Shown in pieces: positions 33,917-45,674 of a stretch of DNA of 64,000 nt. Position 1 is the first letter of the stretch. Each line of letters begins with the position of its first letter. The DNA is from Sedimenticola thiotaurini (GTDB taxonomy: Bacteria > Pseudomonadota > Gammaproteobacteria > Chromatiales > Chromatiaceae): contig VMRY01000003.1 in NCBI GenBank assembly GCA_007713595.1, positions 496,001 through 560,000 of the forward strand, given 5' to 3'. The notes beneath the pieces were generated by a model that searched no databases, was not told where the DNA came from, and saw nothing but the letters and a program-made list of their open reading frames with translations. The translations under genes and the position numbers were made by a program.

Positions 33917-34942
33917 TTACCCGTCCAGTAGTGGTGCGCCTGCCATACGGGTGCAGATCCGCTGCATCTGCAGCCACGGGTCCTGCGGGTCCTGTCCCTT
34001 GATGGCCCGGTCGGTGAGACAGCAGAGTTGTAGCAGTTTTTGCCATTGACTGGTGTTCAAGCGTTGCAGTCCCTGAGTGACCAGTGGTTTGCGCTTGTCC
34101 CAGACTTCCCGTGCGGCTGCTACCACCTGCTGGGGTGAGCGCCCCCCTTCAACCTGTTGCGCCAGCGAACAGATGAGTCGTATCTCCCGGGTCAGCGCCC
34201 AGAGGATTACTGGTGCAGCCGTGCCTTCTGCACGCAGGCCGTTTAGCATCCGAATACTCCGGCCGATCCCGCCTGCGAGGGCGCTGTCGACCAATCCATA
34301 GATGTCATAACGTGCGCTGTCGGCGACGGATTCCTGCAGTTGCTCAAGGCTGATTACTCCAGCACCAAAAAGCAGCTGGAGCTTATCAATCTCTTGTGCT
34401 GCGGCCAGCAGGTTCCCCTCAATACGCTCAGTCAGCAGTGCGGCAACCTGGGGGCCGGGTATAAGGCCTGCCTGGCGCATGCGCTGCTCAATCCAGGGCT
34501 GCAGGCGGCTGCCCTCGATCGGCCATATCTGGATCAGCACACCTTTTACTTCCAGTGCTTTTAGCCATTTACTGCTGAGCTGGGCCTTGTCCAGTTTTGG
34601 GAGTGTGATCAGCAGAACGGTATCTTCGGCCGGTCGAGCGGCATAGTCAGTCAGTGCCTTACTGCCCTCTCTGCCCGGTTTTCCGGAAGGGATTCTCAGA
34701 TCGAGGATGCGTTTTTCGGCAAACAGAGAAAGATTGTTGGCTTCTGCGGTCAGTTCATCCCAGTCAAATTTTGCTGAGGCATCCAGTATGTCGCGTCCTC
34801 TGTAGTCCTGCGTTCGTGCAATGGCACGAATGGCGTCGGTTGCCTCGTTAATCTGCAGTGGTTCATCGCCACTGACCAGATAGATGGGGGCGAGGCCATG
34901 CCGCTGAATGTGTGCTGGCAGTTCATGGGGGCGGACTCGCAT
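33917..34942 (-). CDS. holA: DNA polymerase III delta subunit
   Basis: The 341-residue protein has the HolA three-domain layout. The N-terminal AAA-like region starts MRVRPHELPAHIQRHG and includes YLVSGDEPLQINEA. It is followed by the lid and the C-terminal helical collar domain. The delta subunit opens the beta clamp within the clamp loader. The overlap rule fits: lptE ends 20 bases upstream on the same strand, the standard lptE-holA order. The ATG at 34942 is the conserved start. Confidence 0.96.
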   Translation of the reverse strand: MRVRPHELPAHIQRHGLAPIYLVSGDEPLQINEATDAIRAIARTQDYRGRDILDASAKFDWDELTAEANNLSLFAEKRILDLRIPSGKPGREGSKALTDYAARPAEDTVLLITLPKLDKAQLSSKWLKALEVKGVLIQIWPIEGSRLQPWIEQRMRQAGLIPGPQVAALLTERIEGNLLAAAQEIDKLQLLFGAGVISLEQLQESVADSARYDIYGLVDSALAGGIGRSIRMLNGLRAEGTAAPVILWALTREIRLICSLAQQVEGGRSPQQVVAAAREVWDKRKPLVTQGLQRLNTSQWQKLLQLCCLTDRAIKGQDPQDPWLQMQRICTRMAGAPLLDG

Positions 34943-34962
34943 GTCAATATGAGTGCCAGGGG

Positions 34963-35466
34963 TTAGAGTTGTGCCTGCAACCGGCGCATGATCTGTGCAG
35001 CGAGGTCTCGCTGCATGTCTCTGCGCAGTGTGCCCTCTTCCTGTTGCTTGCCCAGTACCTCGGTCTCAGAGTTCAGGTAGGTGGTGGTAATAGTGACGGG
35101 CTGCTCTTTCACCAGTTCATGACCACCGGCACCGATCAGGCTGAAGCTAGCGCCTTCATGCAGCTCGTACTCAGCTACATTGCCGTTTCCATCAACAGAG
35201 ATTACCCGGCGATCACTGGTACGCTGACTTATTTTCAAGATACTGGAGGCGGTGTCGGGGTTCTTGACTACTTGTATATCGCTGTAGGCAATCATATGAG
35301 TCAGTTCCCTTCCCAGTTCCTCATGTTCACCGACGCCCTGAATAAACACCGGGCCTATCGAGCTGGGCAGATTGGTACTGCCACGCAATTGAAATCCACA
35401 CCCCTGGAGTATCAAAGAGGCTGCAAATATCAGTAGGGCAAGATGGCGTGACTGTTTCCCGATCAT
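34963..35466 (-). CDS. lptE: LPS assembly lipoprotein LptE
   Basis: The 167-residue lipoprotein has a signal peptide (residues 1-22) and a lipobox LILQGC with Cys23 as the lipidated residue. The mature part has the LptE look (GFQLRGSTNLPSSIGPVFI, later NGNVAEYELHEGASF). It plugs LptD and delivers lipopolysaccharide to the outer membrane. It is in a leuS-lptE-holA run, 42 bases after leuS. The ATG at 35466 is natural because it gives a complete signal peptide. Confidence 0.93.
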   Translation of the reverse strand: MIGKQSRHLALLIFAASLILQGCGFQLRGSTNLPSSIGPVFIQGVGEHEELGRELTHMIAYSDIQVVKNPDTASSILKISQRTSDRRVISVDGNGNVAEYELHEGASFSLIGAGGHELVKEQPVTITTTYLNSETEVLGKQQEEGTLRRDMQRDLAAQIMRRLQAQL

Positions 35467-35508
35467 GTTTTTCTCCGCTTATGCAGACAGTGTCTGCTCC
35501 TTTAAGCA

Positions 35509-38094
35509 TTACTTTGCGACGATGTTAACCAATTTGTTGGGTATGACAATAACTTTACGTATTGGCGCATCAGCGATAAATTTTTGGGCATTGGGATCGG
35601 CCAGGGCAATCTGTTCAACGGTTGCCTTGTCTGCGTTGGCAGAGACTTCGATCTTGGCCCTTACCTTGCCATTCACCTGGACGACGTACTGTATCGTCTC
35701 CTGGATAAGCGCACGTTCATCTGCCAGGGGCCATTCTGAGTTAAGTATTTCATCACCAAAGCCCAATGTGCGCCACAGTTCATGGGTAACATGGGGGGCG
35801 ATGGGTGCGAGAAGGCGTAACACAATGCCCATGCCTTCACTCAATATTGTATTGTCGTTCTCCTCGTCACCCAGTTTGTAGAGCGTGTTTACGATCTTCA
35901 TGGTGGCAGAAACCACCGTGTTGAACTGCTGGCGATCATAGTCGAAACAGGCCTGTTTTAAGGCGGTGTGTATTTCAAGTCGAGCGGCCTTCTGTTCGGC
36001 ATTCAGCTCTGTGGGTGGTTGGCTTGTGTTGGCTATGCACTCATGTTTCTTAAAGGCCAGCGCCCAGAGTCGACGCAGAAAACGATTTGCTCCTTCGACC
36101 CCATCATCTGACCACTCCAGGGACTGGTCAGGGGGAGAGGTGAACATCGTATAGAGGCGCACTGTGTCCGCACCAAAGCGGTCGACCAGTGATTGGGGGT
36201 CTACACCATTATTTTTTGATTTTGACATCTTTTCGATGCCGCCAATCTCTACAGGGTTGCCATCGGCGAGCAGTTTGGCGCTGATGACGCGACCTTTTTC
36301 ATCCTGCACGGTTTCAACGTCGGCCGGATTAAACCAAGCCTTTCCGCCGTCATTCTCATTTCGATAGTAGGTCTCCGCGACCACCATGCCTTGTGTGAGA
36401 AGCTTGGTGAAGGGTTCGTTGTTATCGATCAGGCCGGCGTCGCGCATCAGCTTGTTATAGAAGCGCGCATAAAGCAGATGCAGAATGGCATGTTCAATGC
36501 CGCCTATGTAGTGATCGACGGGTAGCCAGTAGCGGGCTCTCTGATCCAGCATCTGCTCATCAGCGTCAGAACAGGTGTAACGGGCGTAATACCAGGATGA
36601 CTCCATAAAGGTGTCAAAGGTGTCTGTTTCTCTCTCGGCATCAGCGCCACATTCGGGGCATTTGGTCTGGTACCACTCGGGCATTTTTTTAATCGGAGAG
36701 CCGCCGGTCGCATCAAATTCAATGTCTTCTGGTAGTACAACGGGAAGCTGATCTTTGGGTACCGGTACGATACCGCAATGATCACAATGCACCATCGGGA
36801 TCGGGGCTCCCCAGTAGCGTTGCCGTGAAACACCCCAGTCACGCAGGCGGAAGTTAACGCGCTTCTCACCCTTGCCTTCCGATTGAAGATGTTGGGCGAT
36901 CGCCTCGAATGCATCAGCCGAACTCAGGCCATCAAAGACACCGGAGTTGGTCAGCACGCCCTTGTCGGTATAAGCCGCCTGGTCAATCGAGCAATCACTG
37001 CCATCTGCTGAGAGGATGACCTGTTTAATCGGGATGCCATAGCGGTGGGCAAACTCCCAATCGCGCTGATCATGTCCAGGAACCGCCATAACCGCACCGG
37101 TGCCGTAACCCATCAAGACAAAGTTGGCGGCAAAGATTGGTACGGTCTCTCCGGTAATGGGGTGCAGGGCATTGATGCCGAGGCGATGACCTTTTTTCTC
37201 CATCAGCTCAATATCTGCTTCGGAGGTACTGCCTTGTCGGCACTCATCGATGAAGGTGCGTAGTTCGGGATTATTCTCTGCGGCTTTTAAGGCAAGGGGG
37301 TGCTCTGCTGCGACGGCCATATAGGTGACGCCCATCAAGGTGTCTGGACGGGTCGTGTAGATGGTGACTATCTCGGTAGAATCTTCGATGCCGAAATCCA
37401 TCTGTACGCCTTCGGAGCGCCCGATCCAGTTTCTCTGCATGGTGCGCACTTGCTCAGGCCACTCCTCCATGCGATCCAGTTCTTCCAGTAACTCATCTGC
37501 ATAGTCCGTGATCTTGACGAACCATTGTGGAATCTCGCGGCGCTCGACCAGTGCGCCTGAGCGCCAGCCTCGGCCATCAATCACTTGTTCATTGGCGAGT
37601 ACGGTCTGGTCAACAGGATCCCAGTTGACTACCGAGTTCTTGCGATAAACCAGTCCTTTTTTGAACAACTCGGTAAACAGCCACTGTTCCCACTTGTAAT
37701 AGTTGGGTTTGCAGGTAGCCAGCTCGCGCCCCCAATCGTAACCAAATCCCAACTGCTGAAGCTGGTTCTTCATGTAGTCAATGTTGGCGTAGGTCCATTT
37801 GGCAGGCGCCATCTTGTTTTTGATCGCCGCGCCTTCAGCAGGAAGACCAAAAGCATCCCAACCCATGGGCTGCAGGACATTTTTCCCCAGCATGCGCTGA
37901 TAGCGTGTAATGACATCGCCAATGGTGTAGTTCCGCACATGTCCCATGTGCAGTTTGCCACTGGGGTAGGGGAACATGGAGAGACAGTAGTACTTCTCCC
38001 TGGTCGTGTCTTCAGTGACCTGGAAGCTCTTGTTCTCTGTCCAGTGTTGTTGTGCTGCAGTCTCAATAGAGGCTGGGGTATAGGTCTCTTTCAT
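35509..38094 (-). CDS. leuS: Leucyl-tRNA synthetase
   Basis: The 861-residue class I synthetase has the HIGH motif as HMGH (residues 49-52) and KMSKS at 622-626. The editing domain is inserted in the middle (about 225-420), and a zinc-ribbon-like segment (about 440-500) carries CDHCG and CPECG. It charges tRNA-Leu and edits mischarged norvaline and isoleucine. It is the first gene of the leftward leuS-lptE-holA operon and diverges from the zinc-ribbon gene at 38350. The ATG at 38094 begins [11 protein letters not shown], the typical start. Confidence 0.98.
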   Translation of the reverse strand: MKETYTPASIETAAQQHWTENKSFQVTEDTTREKYYCLSMFPYPSGKLHMGHVRNYTIGDVITRYQRMLGKNVLQPMGWDAFGLPAEGAAIKNKMAPAKWTYANIDYMKNQLQQLGFGYDWGRELATCKPNYYKWEQWLFTELFKKGLVYRKNSVVNWDPVDQTVLANEQVIDGRGWRSGALVERREIPQWFVKITDYADELLEELDRMEEWPEQVRTMQRNWIGRSEGVQMDFGIEDSTEIVTIYTTRPDTLMGVTYMAVAAEHPLALKAAENNPELRTFIDECRQGSTSEADIELMEKKGHRLGINALHPITGETVPIFAANFVLMGYGTGAVMAVPGHDQRDWEFAHRYGIPIKQVILSADGSDCSIDQAAYTDKGVLTNSGVFDGLSSADAFEAIAQHLQSEGKGEKRVNFRLRDWGVSRQRYWGAPIPMVHCDHCGIVPVPKDQLPVVLPEDIEFDATGGSPIKKMPEWYQTKCPECGADAERETDTFDTFMESSWYYARYTCSDADEQMLDQRARYWLPVDHYIGGIEHAILHLLYARFYNKLMRDAGLIDNNEPFTKLLTQGMVVAETYYRNENDGGKAWFNPADVETVQDEKGRVISAKLLADGNPVEIGGIEKMSKSKNNGVDPQSLVDRFGADTVRLYTMFTSPPDQSLEWSDDGVEGANRFLRRLWALAFKKHECIANTSQPPTELNAEQKAARLEIHTALKQACFDYDRQQFNTVVSATMKIVNTLYKLGDEENDNTILSEGMGIVLRLLAPIAPHVTHELWRTLGFGDEILNSEWPLADERALIQETIQYVVQVNGKVRAKIEVSANADKATVEQIALADPNAQKFIADAPIRKVIVIPNKLVNIVAK

Positions 38095-38349
38095 TGTCAG
38101 GGCAGGTTGCTGGTAAATGCTGTGGTTTAAACAGTCAAGGATACCTTACCGCTGGTTATACATGAAGGCATATCAGTAGCTGGGATAGGCGGAATCCCGA
38201 TTACAGTAGTGCTTTTAATCAAAAAAGAGGAAAAAAGCGCATATTCTTAGTTGTGATGATCTTGAGTTATGGCGCGGTTGGTGTAAAACATACTAATAGA
38301 GGTTGCCGTTTTTAACGGTCATCAATAGAGCTGAGGTAAGGGATGCGCT

Positions 38350-38880
38350 ATGAATGATAAAGACGAAAAAGATCCTGTTGAACGCATGGTCGATGCTTAC
38401 GAACGCATGCTGGAGTATGTGGATGGGGTGATCGGCAAGGCGGAAAAGAGCGCCTTGCCCACGCTGCAGAAGAGTCTGGATGCGGCCAGGGAGAAGGCGG
38501 TTGAGCTGAATGAGTTGACCCGTGAAGAGGCAGAAAAGATTGCCACTTATGTTGAGCGGGACATGAAGGAGGCGGCCCATTTCCTGGTAGAGACGGGTGA
38601 TGAGTTTCGGGACTGGTTCCGTTTCGATGTAAAACTGATCGAAGGACGCTTAATGGAGATGTTTGCCTCGGTGGCAGACAGGACCCGTCTGGAACTGGAT
38701 CGATTTGCCAATCAGGCGAGGCAGGCGGCTATCTATCGAACAGGCGAGATTACCGGACCAGGCACACTGGTATGTGATCAGTGCGGCAAGGAGATGCACT
38801 TTCACAAGGCGGGGCATATCCCTCCCTGTTCCCAGTGCAGAGGTACCACCTATCGACGCAGTACTACGGATGAGGCGTAA
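38350..38880 (+). CDS. DUF1451 zinc-ribbon protein (YbeL-like)
   Basis: The 176-residue protein has a long helical N-terminal part (residues about 8-130) with many charged residues. A C-terminal zinc ribbon follows with Cys142, Cys145, Cys160 and Cys163. E. coli YbeL, of the same family, also sits next to leuS. The function is unsettled. It diverges from leuS across a 255-base gap and is closed by a strong terminator. An AAGGGA motif lies ahead of the ATG at 38350. I am confident of the family, not of a role. Confidence 0.85.
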   Translation: MNDKDEKDPVERMVDAYERMLEYVDGVIGKAEKSALPTLQKSLDAAREKAVELNELTREEAEKIATYVERDMKEAAHFLVETGDEFRDWFRFDVKLIEGRLMEMFASVADRTRLELDRFANQARQAAIYRTGEITGPGTLVCDQCGKEMHFHKAGHIPPCSQCRGTTYRRSTTDEA

Positions 38881-38897
38881 GCTTTAAGTAGCTAAAT

Positions 38898-38927
38898 AAA
38901 AAACCCGTCGCATGCGACGGGTTTTTT
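38898..38927. terminator. Bidirectional intrinsic terminator
   Basis: A perfect palindrome CCCGTCGCATGCGACGGG (38904-38921) is flanked by AAAAAA on the left and TTTTTT on the right. It can therefore stop transcription in both directions. It lies between the rightward zinc-ribbon gene and the leftward rpmB-rpmG operon. Confidence 0.9.
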
Positions 38928-38950
38928 ATGTGCATCACAGAAGCCCAGGA

Positions 38951-39106
38951 TTATTTAATCTTGGCTTCCTTGTACATGACATGCTTGCGTATCTTGGGAT
39001 CAAACTTTTTGATCTCCATCTTGCCTGGCATGTTGCGCTTGTTCTTGGTGGTGGTGTAGAAGTGGCCGGTTCCGGCACTTGATACGAGTCTAATTTTATC
39101 ACGCAT
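38951..39106 (-). CDS. rpmG: 50S ribosomal protein L33
   Basis: A 51-residue protein starts [20 protein letters not shown] and ends MYKEAKIK, with the L33 core [16 protein letters not shown]. It lacks zinc cysteines and is therefore of the C-minus type. It lies 12 bases downstream of rpmB in the usual rpmB-rpmG operon, followed by the terminator. L33 sits near the E site of the large subunit. Confidence 0.96.
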   Translation of the reverse strand: MRDKIRLVSSAGTGHFYTTTKNKRNMPGKMEIKKFDPKIRKHVMYKEAKIK

Positions 39107-39118
39107 GGTCTCTGCTCC

Positions 39119-39355
39119 TTAGACCTTTTCGCCACGGGCACGCATGTCAGTCAGAACTGCATCGATGCCCTTTTTGTCGATGAGGCGCATGCCACTGGCA
39201 GATACGCGCAGACGAACCCAACGGTTCTCGCTCTCCACCCAGAAGCGATGCTGGTGGAGATTAGGCAAGAAGCGACGACGGGTCTTGTTGTGGGCATGGG
39301 AAACATTGTTCCCTGTCACAGGACGCTTGCCCGTAACCTGACACACTCTGGACAT
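39119..39355 (-). CDS. rpmB: 50S ribosomal protein L28
   Basis: The 78-residue protein starts [20 protein letters not shown] and has the basic L28 core [19 protein letters not shown]. The open frame extends 22 residues further upstream, but that part is unlike L28 and includes leader sequence; 78 residues is the exact family length. It is the first gene of the rpmB-rpmG operon with a good sigma-70-like promoter about 90 bases upstream. Confidence 0.96.
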   Translation of the reverse strand: MSRVCQVTGKRPVTGNNVSHAHNKTRRRFLPNLHQHRFWVESENRWVRLRVSASGMRLIDKKGIDAVLTDMRARGEKV

Positions 39356-39444
39356 GGTTAAATCCTCGAAAAACTGTCTTTTGCTACCCTGAAATTCAGG
39401 ATGCTGTGAAATCGTTTGCACCCCCAGTGGGGTGAAGAGGCGGA

Positions 39445-39473
39445 TTTATAGCAAAAAGAATTTTCCGTTACAA
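39445..39473 (-). promoter_or_regulatory. Sigma-70-type promoter of rpmB-rpmG
   Basis: On the minus strand, TTGTAA is followed by a 17-base AT-rich spacer and TATAAA. This is a near-consensus promoter pointing at rpmB. The leader of about 80 bases begins with a CCCC/GGGG hairpin (near 39419-39433). A strong promoter fits a ribosomal protein operon. Confidence 0.6.
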
Positions 39474-39567
39474 GTTTTCTTTCGCTGTTTTTTTCATGCG
39501 GCGCTTGGATATCTTTGCGCCTTCTTCTGAATAATTCAGTATTAACAATGAGTTAAAACACTTTTTG

Positions 39568-40242
39568 CTAGATTGCCCCGCGTTCTGACAAAGAAGTCAC
39601 TTCGCCATGGCCGACTATCATATGATCCAGCAATCGAATATCCACCAGGGCAAGCGCATTTTTGAGTCGTAAGGTAATTGCGTGGTCTGCCTCGCTGGGT
39701 TCTGCAACCCCGGATGGGTGATTGTGAGCCAGAATCAGGGCGGCTGCATTATGCTGTAACGCACGCTTCACCACCTCTCTGGGATGAACGCTGGCACCGT
39801 CTATTGTACCCCGAAACAACTCTTCATACTCGATAACGCGATGGCGGTTATCCAGAAATAAGCAGGCAAAGACCTCGTGTGGATAGTTAGAGAGTCGAGC
39901 CTGCAGATAATCGCGGGTCAAAGAGGGACTGGTGATGGCATCGCCTCTGTCCAGGTTTTCACGCAGATGACGCCGGCTCATTTCGAGTACTGCTTGCAGT
40001 TGCGCATACTTGGCACTGCCCAGACCATGGCTACGGCAGAAGCTGGTCTGGTCTGCGGCCAGCAGATTCCCCAGCCCCCTGTGCTGGTCGAGCAGCTCCC
40101 TGGCAAGGTCTACCGCACTTTTGCCAGGTACCCCGGTACGAAGAAATATTGCCAGCAGTTCTGCATCCGAGAGTGCCGCTGGACCTCGTTGTAAAAGTTT
40201 TTCCCGGGGACGCTCAGCGGCAGGCCAGTCAGTTATCGCCAT
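39568..40242 (-). CDS. radC: RadC-family JAB1/MPN-domain protein
   Basis: The 224-residue protein has an N-terminal helix-hairpin-helix-like region (about 20-90). A C-terminal JAMM domain carries the metal motif AHNHPSG (His173, His175) with Asp186 and an upstream Glu (Glu140 or Glu141). The name RadC came from DNA repair, but a role in repair is doubtful; the fold suggests a deubiquitinase-like metallopeptidase or DNA-processing protein. The ATG at 40242 has GGAGG five bases upstream, so the GTG at 40248 is not used. It diverges from coaBC and lies upstream of rpmB, a common neighbourhood. Confidence 0.94.
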   Translation of the reverse strand: MAITDWPAAERPREKLLQRGPAALSDAELLAIFLRTGVPGKSAVDLARELLDQHRGLGNLLAADQTSFCRSHGLGSAKYAQLQAVLEMSRRHLRENLDRGDAITSPSLTRDYLQARLSNYPHEVFACLFLDNRHRVIEYEELFRGTIDGASVHPREVVKRALQHNAAALILAHNHPSGVAEPSEADHAITLRLKNALALVDIRLLDHMIVGHGEVTSLSERGAI

Positions 40243-40357
40243 ACACACCTCCTTGTTGTATTAGGCGATAAAATCATATCAAGGTAACGGTGTGGGTTCC
40301 AGATAATCCTCCATTAAGTTAATCTTGATAACTTTATGGCCAATATGAATCTGAGTG

Positions 40358-41581
40358 ATGCAGACTGATACGATAAACGGGCTCTCAGGGCGGCGGATAT
40401 TACTGGGTATTACTGGTGGTATCGCTGCCTATAAATCAGCTGAACTCATACGGCAGCTGATAAAATCAGGCGCCGAGGTTCAGGTTGTGATGACCAGTGG
40501 TGCCAGCCAGTTTGTTACGCCCATGACGCTTCAGGCCCTGTCGGGGCGTCCCGTGCGGCAGGAGTTGTTCGATGCAGCGCATGAAGCCGCTATGGGGCAT
40601 ATTGAACTGGCACGCTGGGCAGATGTGGTGCTGGTAGCTCCGGCCAGTGCCAGTTTCATGGCCCGATTGGCGCATGGTTTTGCTGATAATCTTCTGGCAA
40701 CGCTCTGCCTGGCAACGGCGGCACCGGTTGTTCTGGCGCCGGCAATGAATCAGCAGATGTGGCAAAACCAGGCAACTCAGCAGAATGTGGCGACCCTTCA
40801 TCAGCGCGGCATTCAGCTCTGGGGTCCTGCTTCGGGTGACCAGGCCTGTGGGGAAGTGGGGCCTGGCAGGATGGTTGAACCAGAAATGCTGTCTCAGCAG
40901 TTAGCGGCCCATTTTTCATCGGGATCGCTCAGCGGTGTACGGGTACTCCTGACCGCGGGTCCTACCCGAGAGCCGATTGATCCGGTTCGTTTTATCGGCA
41001 ACCGCAGCTCTGGAAAGATGGGATTCGCCCTGGCCAAGGCCTTTGTTGCGCTGGGTGCCAGCGTCGAGTTGGTTGCGGGGCCGGTTATATTGACGACACC
41101 GTCAGGCGTTAATCGTATTGATGTTGAAACCGCCCGAGAGATGGAGCAAGCGGTACTCCAGCGGGTAGCAGGGTGTGATATTTTTGTCGGTTGTGCGGCG
41201 GTGGCTGACTACCGTCCTGACGTGGTGGCTGATCAGAAGATCAAGAAGAACAACGAGCAGATGGAGATCCATCTGGTACGCAATAACGATATCCTTGCGG
41301 CTGTGGCGGCTTTGCCGGATGCCCCCTTTACTGTTGGCTTTGCCGCAGAGACGCAGTCACCGGAGGCGTATGCGGAGAAGAAACGGATTGCCAAACGGGT
41401 AGATATGATTGCTGCCAACCTCGTAGGGGGAGCGGAGGGTGGTTTTGAGCGGGATCAAAATGCCTTGACTCTGATATGGGAAGGAGGGCAGATTGCCCTG
41501 CCGATGGCAGACAAAGAGTCCCTGGCACAACAATTGGTGAGTTTGATTGCGGAACAATATGAAAACAGACATACAGCTTAA
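40358..41581 (+). CDS. coaBC: Bifunctional phosphopantothenoylcysteine decarboxylase/synthetase
   Basis: The 407-residue fusion has an N-terminal CoaC flavoprotein with His81 ([11 protein letters not shown]), the PAMN motif with Asn131 and the redox Cys164 ([10 protein letters not shown]). A C-terminal CoaB half (from about 190) carries [10 protein letters not shown]. It makes 4'-phosphopantetheine in coenzyme A synthesis. A GTG lies in frame directly before the ATG. The gene's last 23 bases overlap dut, so the two are coupled, as is usual in gammaproteobacteria. Confidence 0.97.
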   Translation: MQTDTINGLSGRRILLGITGGIAAYKSAELIRQLIKSGAEVQVVMTSGASQFVTPMTLQALSGRPVRQELFDAAHEAAMGHIELARWADVVLVAPASASFMARLAHGFADNLLATLCLATAAPVVLAPAMNQQMWQNQATQQNVATLHQRGIQLWGPASGDQACGEVGPGRMVEPEMLSQQLAAHFSSGSLSGVRVLLTAGPTREPIDPVRFIGNRSSGKMGFALAKAFVALGASVELVAGPVILTTPSGVNRIDVETAREMEQAVLQRVAGCDIFVGCAAVADYRPDVVADQKIKKNNEQMEIHLVRNNDILAAVAALPDAPFTVGFAAETQSPEAYAEKKRIAKRVDMIAANLVGGAEGGFERDQNALTLIWEGGQIALPMADKESLAQQLVSLIAEQYENRHTA

Positions 41582-42017
41582 AATACTTGATACCCGTCTG
41601 GGTACAGAGTTTCCCCTGCCAGCCTATGCCACAGAAGGTTCTGCCGGTATGGATTTACGTGCCATGCTGGATCAGTCCATGGAGATTGGGCCGGGTGAGA
41701 CCCAACTCATCCCAACGGGCATGGCGATTCATGTTGAAGACCCCAAGCTGGCCGCAGTCATTCTTCCGCGTTCAGGGCTAGGGCATAAGCATGGTATCGT
41801 CCTGGGGAATCTGGTTGGGTTAATTGATTCGGACTACCAGGGACAGCTTTTTGTCTCTTGCTGGAACCGTGGCAGTGATCTCTTCCGCATTGAGGTTGGC
41901 GAACGTATTGCACAGCTGGTTGTTATTCCAGTGGTCAGGGCAGAATTTGAGATAGTTGAAGAGTTTCGTGCGACAGAGAGAGGCAGTGGTGGTTTTGGTC
42001 ATTCCGGAAGGCACTGA
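41559..42017 (+). CDS. dut: Deoxyuridine 5'-triphosphate nucleotidohydrolase
   Basis: The 152-residue trimeric dUTPase shows motif 1 GSAGMDLRA, motif 2 [11 protein letters not shown], motif 3 [13 protein letters not shown] and motif 5 [10 protein letters not shown]. It hydrolyses dUTP to dUMP and PPi, keeping uracil out of DNA and supplying dTMP synthesis. The ATG at 41559 begins [11 protein letters not shown], the family start, and lies inside the end of coaBC. The frame upstream of it is shadow sequence. Confidence 0.97.
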   Translation: MKTDIQLKILDTRLGTEFPLPAYATEGSAGMDLRAMLDQSMEIGPGETQLIPTGMAIHVEDPKLAAVILPRSGLGHKHGIVLGNLVGLIDSDYQGQLFVSCWNRGSDLFRIEVGERIAQLVVIPVVRAEFEIVEEFRATERGSGGFGHSGRH

Positions 42018-42134
42018 GCACAAATTGGCATCCACAAATTGCGTTGCCTCTGTCTGATGTTGTAAATAGTAGAAAAATTGCACTGTAGATCGGTTGATGC
42101 ATCAATTGATCAGAGGAGAGTCAGGGATGCAGTT

Positions 42135-44654
42135 ATGCTAAAAAGAAAAAAAACGGTGACTGAAGAGGAGATGGCTGCACCTGCGACGAAAGTTGTAGCT
42201 GTCGTTGGGAGCGCTGGCCGCTATTTTAATATTGCGGCCCTGGTGACGCTTACCATTTTATTGCTTGCAGCTGCCGTGATCCTTTTTTTTCAGGTTCAGC
42301 AGAGTCAGCAGGCTAACCAGAAACAACTTCAGGTTATCGCTAAAAGCCTGGCAGAGGGGATCTCTGATCGTCTGGCGTCACAGAGAGACTTGCTAATCGG
42401 GCTGGCGGCAAAACAGGAGCTCATCAATCCCTTAATAAGTGAGGATATCGCCGCATTGCATGACCAGGAGCAGCAACTCCAGCGGTTATTAACGGATGCC
42501 CTCAAGGTACGCCTGTTGCCAAAGGGCTGGGATCAGCTGGAAGCTGACAGTAATCCCCCCTTCAGTTATGCATCGCTGGATATGCTGCGGAGTGTGGAGC
42601 GAAGTGCTGCCCCCTCTGCTGCAGAGGTTCATCAAATCGGCACGACCCAGCAGCATATTGCATTGGCTGTCCCTGTCTTTTCTGAGACGGGTGGTCCGGT
42701 TCTCGGTGTGCTGCATGTCTCCTATCCATACTCCTGGCTGGAAAAAGCGCTTTCCACGCTATCGGGAATCGATGGCCGTGTTGAGTTGCAACAGATTGTC
42801 AAAGGTGTGCCGGTAGTAATTACAGCGGTGGGTAATCCGGCTAGTCAGGCGGCTGGCTCTTCAGTTATTGCAGGCAGCATCTGGCAGGTGGCATTTGCCC
42901 CTGGCGCCGTGAATTGGTTGGGTGAAACTCAGCTGTTGATTCTGGCCGTTATTGCTCTTTCCGCGCTGCTGATTATTGGCGTGATCCTGTTACAGTCAAG
43001 GCACTTCAAGCAGGCCATGCGTGAAGATCTGGAATCGATGTTTGCTTTGGTGGATGTGCTGAAAAGTGGCACGGTTGGCCGGATAAATCAGCCCCGGCTG
43101 GAAGAGTTTGGCCATGTGTTTGGGCTCATAAGGCAAGTGTGGCAGCAATCTGCACGTAAAGCGCCGCCGGTATCAGAGAGTACGCCTGCTGCAAGTACTA
43201 ACGAGACACTTCTTCCTGATCTTGAAAGTCTCGATGATAGTCTGGACGGCTCCGAGACAAGCTACAGTGAACAGCTTGGTGCACTACCGACCTCTATTTT
43301 CAGGGCCTATGATATCCGTGGTGTGGTTGGTCAAACACTGAATGAGCGTATAGTTTTTGAGCTGGGTCGGGCGATAGGCAGTGAGGCCCAGGATCAATCA
43401 CAACAGACTGTGATTGTGGCGCGGGACGGAAGGCACTCTGGCAGTGCGTTCAGTAAGGCGCTCAGTGACGGCTTGCAGGCGAGTGGTTGTGATGTACTGG
43501 ATATTGGCATGGTGCCTACACCGGTACTCTATTTTGCCACCCATTTCCTGGGTACTAAATCCGGGGTCATGATTACGGGTAGCCACAACCCATCCGACTA
43601 CAATGGTCTCAAGATTGTAATAAACGGTACTGCACTCTCGGGTGAAGGGATTGCCAATTTACGCAAGCGCATAGAGAGTGGAAATCTGCGGCAGGGTCAG
43701 GGAGTGCTGCATGAGCAGGATCTGTTGCCGGATTATATTGAGCGCATTGTCGATGATGTACAACTGAGCCGTCCTCTCAAACTGGTGGTGGATTGCGGAA
43801 ATGGTGTCGCTGGCGTTGTTGCTCCGGCCCTATTTCAGGCATTGGGTTGCGATGTGACGCCACTCTTTTGCAAAGTTGATGGTGACTTCCCCAATCATCA
43901 TCCGGATCCAGGCAAACCAGAGAACCTGGCTGATCTGATTAATGCCGTCCGAGATCGCAAGGCCGATCTTGGGGTGGCATTCGACGGCGATGGTGATAGG
44001 TTGGGCGTGGTTGATGCCAATGGCAAGATAATCTGGCCGGATCGACTGCTCATGCTGCTGGCACGCGATGTCCTCTCCAGGCAACCGGGTGCCGATGTCA
44101 TCTATGATGTCAAATCAAGCCGCCATCTGGCCGACGAGATACTCTCATACGGCGGTCGACCGATCATGTGGAAGACGGGTCACTCGCTGATCAAGGCGAA
44201 GATGCGGGAGACAGGGGCGCTGTTGGCGGGTGAGATGAGTGGTCACCTGTTTATCAAGGAGCGCTGGTACGGTTTTGATGATGGGTTATACTCTTGCGCC
44301 CGATTGCTGGAGCTACTTTCTGTAGAGCCGGTATCGGTAACGGAAGTGTTTGCAGGTCTGCCGGAAAGTGTATCGACGCCGGAGCTGAGTATGAGTTTCC
44401 CCAATGAGGGTGATAATTTTGCTCTGATGGATAAATTGGCTGAGCAGGTCAACTTCGCAGACGCCAAGCTGGTGGATATCGATGGATTGCGTATCGAGTT
44501 TGAAGATGGCTGGGGACTGGTCAGGCCGTCAAACACAACGCCATCGCTCGTGTTCCGTTTTGAAGCGGATACTGAGACCTCACTAAAACGGATACAGCAA
44601 CAGTTCCATGATTGGCTGTTAGGCGCGGAGCCAGGTATCACCCCCCCCTTCTAG
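42135..44654 (+). CDS. algC: AlgC-type phosphomannomutase/phosphoglucomutase with N-terminal membrane sensor-like region
   Basis: The 839-residue protein has two parts. Residues about 1-380 hold two membrane spans (about 30-55 and 265-290) around an extracytoplasmic region and then an acidic linker. Residues 388 to the end form an alpha-D-phosphohexomutase: IFRAYDIRG, phosphoserine Ser483 in TGSHNPSDYNG, the magnesium loop DGDGDR from Asp617, GEMSGH and RPSNTTP. It interconverts mannose or glucose 1- and 6-phosphates for alginate, LPS and exopolysaccharide. A long N-terminal extension occurs in Pseudomonas AlgC too. The ATG at 42135 is the first in-frame ATG; its ribosome site is poor. It sits in dut-algC-argB order, also known from Pseudomonas. 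Confidence 0.93.
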   Translation: MLKRKKTVTEEEMAAPATKVVAVVGSAGRYFNIAALVTLTILLLAAAVILFFQVQQSQQANQKQLQVIAKSLAEGISDRLASQRDLLIGLAAKQELINPLISEDIAALHDQEQQLQRLLTDALKVRLLPKGWDQLEADSNPPFSYASLDMLRSVERSAAPSAAEVHQIGTTQQHIALAVPVFSETGGPVLGVLHVSYPYSWLEKALSTLSGIDGRVELQQIVKGVPVVITAVGNPASQAAGSSVIAGSIWQVAFAPGAVNWLGETQLLILAVIALSALLIIGVILLQSRHFKQAMREDLESMFALVDVLKSGTVGRINQPRLEEFGHVFGLIRQVWQQSARKAPPVSESTPAASTNETLLPDLESLDDSLDGSETSYSEQLGALPTSIFRAYDIRGVVGQTLNERIVFELGRAIGSEAQDQSQQTVIVARDGRHSGSAFSKALSDGLQASGCDVLDIGMVPTPVLYFATHFLGTKSGVMITGSHNPSDYNGLKIVINGTALSGEGIANLRKRIESGNLRQGQGVLHEQDLLPDYIERIVDDVQLSRPLKLVVDCGNGVAGVVAPALFQALGCDVTPLFCKVDGDFPNHHPDPGKPENLADLINAVRDRKADLGVAFDGDGDRLGVVDANGKIIWPDRLLMLLARDVLSRQPGADVIYDVKSSRHLADEILSYGGRPIMWKTGHSLIKAKMRETGALLAGEMSGHLFIKERWYGFDDGLYSCARLLELLSVEPVSVTEVFAGLPESVSTPELSMSFPNEGDNFALMDKLAEQVNFADAKLVDIDGLRIEFEDGWGLVRPSNTTPSLVFRFEADTETSLKRIQQQFHDWLLGAEPGITPPF

Positions 44655-44740
44655 GTGGCCAGTTTTTCGTTAACCGGTGATGGATGGATCCCTTGCACTC
44701 GATCAGGTGATGCCAATGCAAGTCTGCTTGGCGTGTTTAA

Positions 44741-45664
<924 letters not shown>

Positions 45665-45674
45665 GTTTTTCCTG

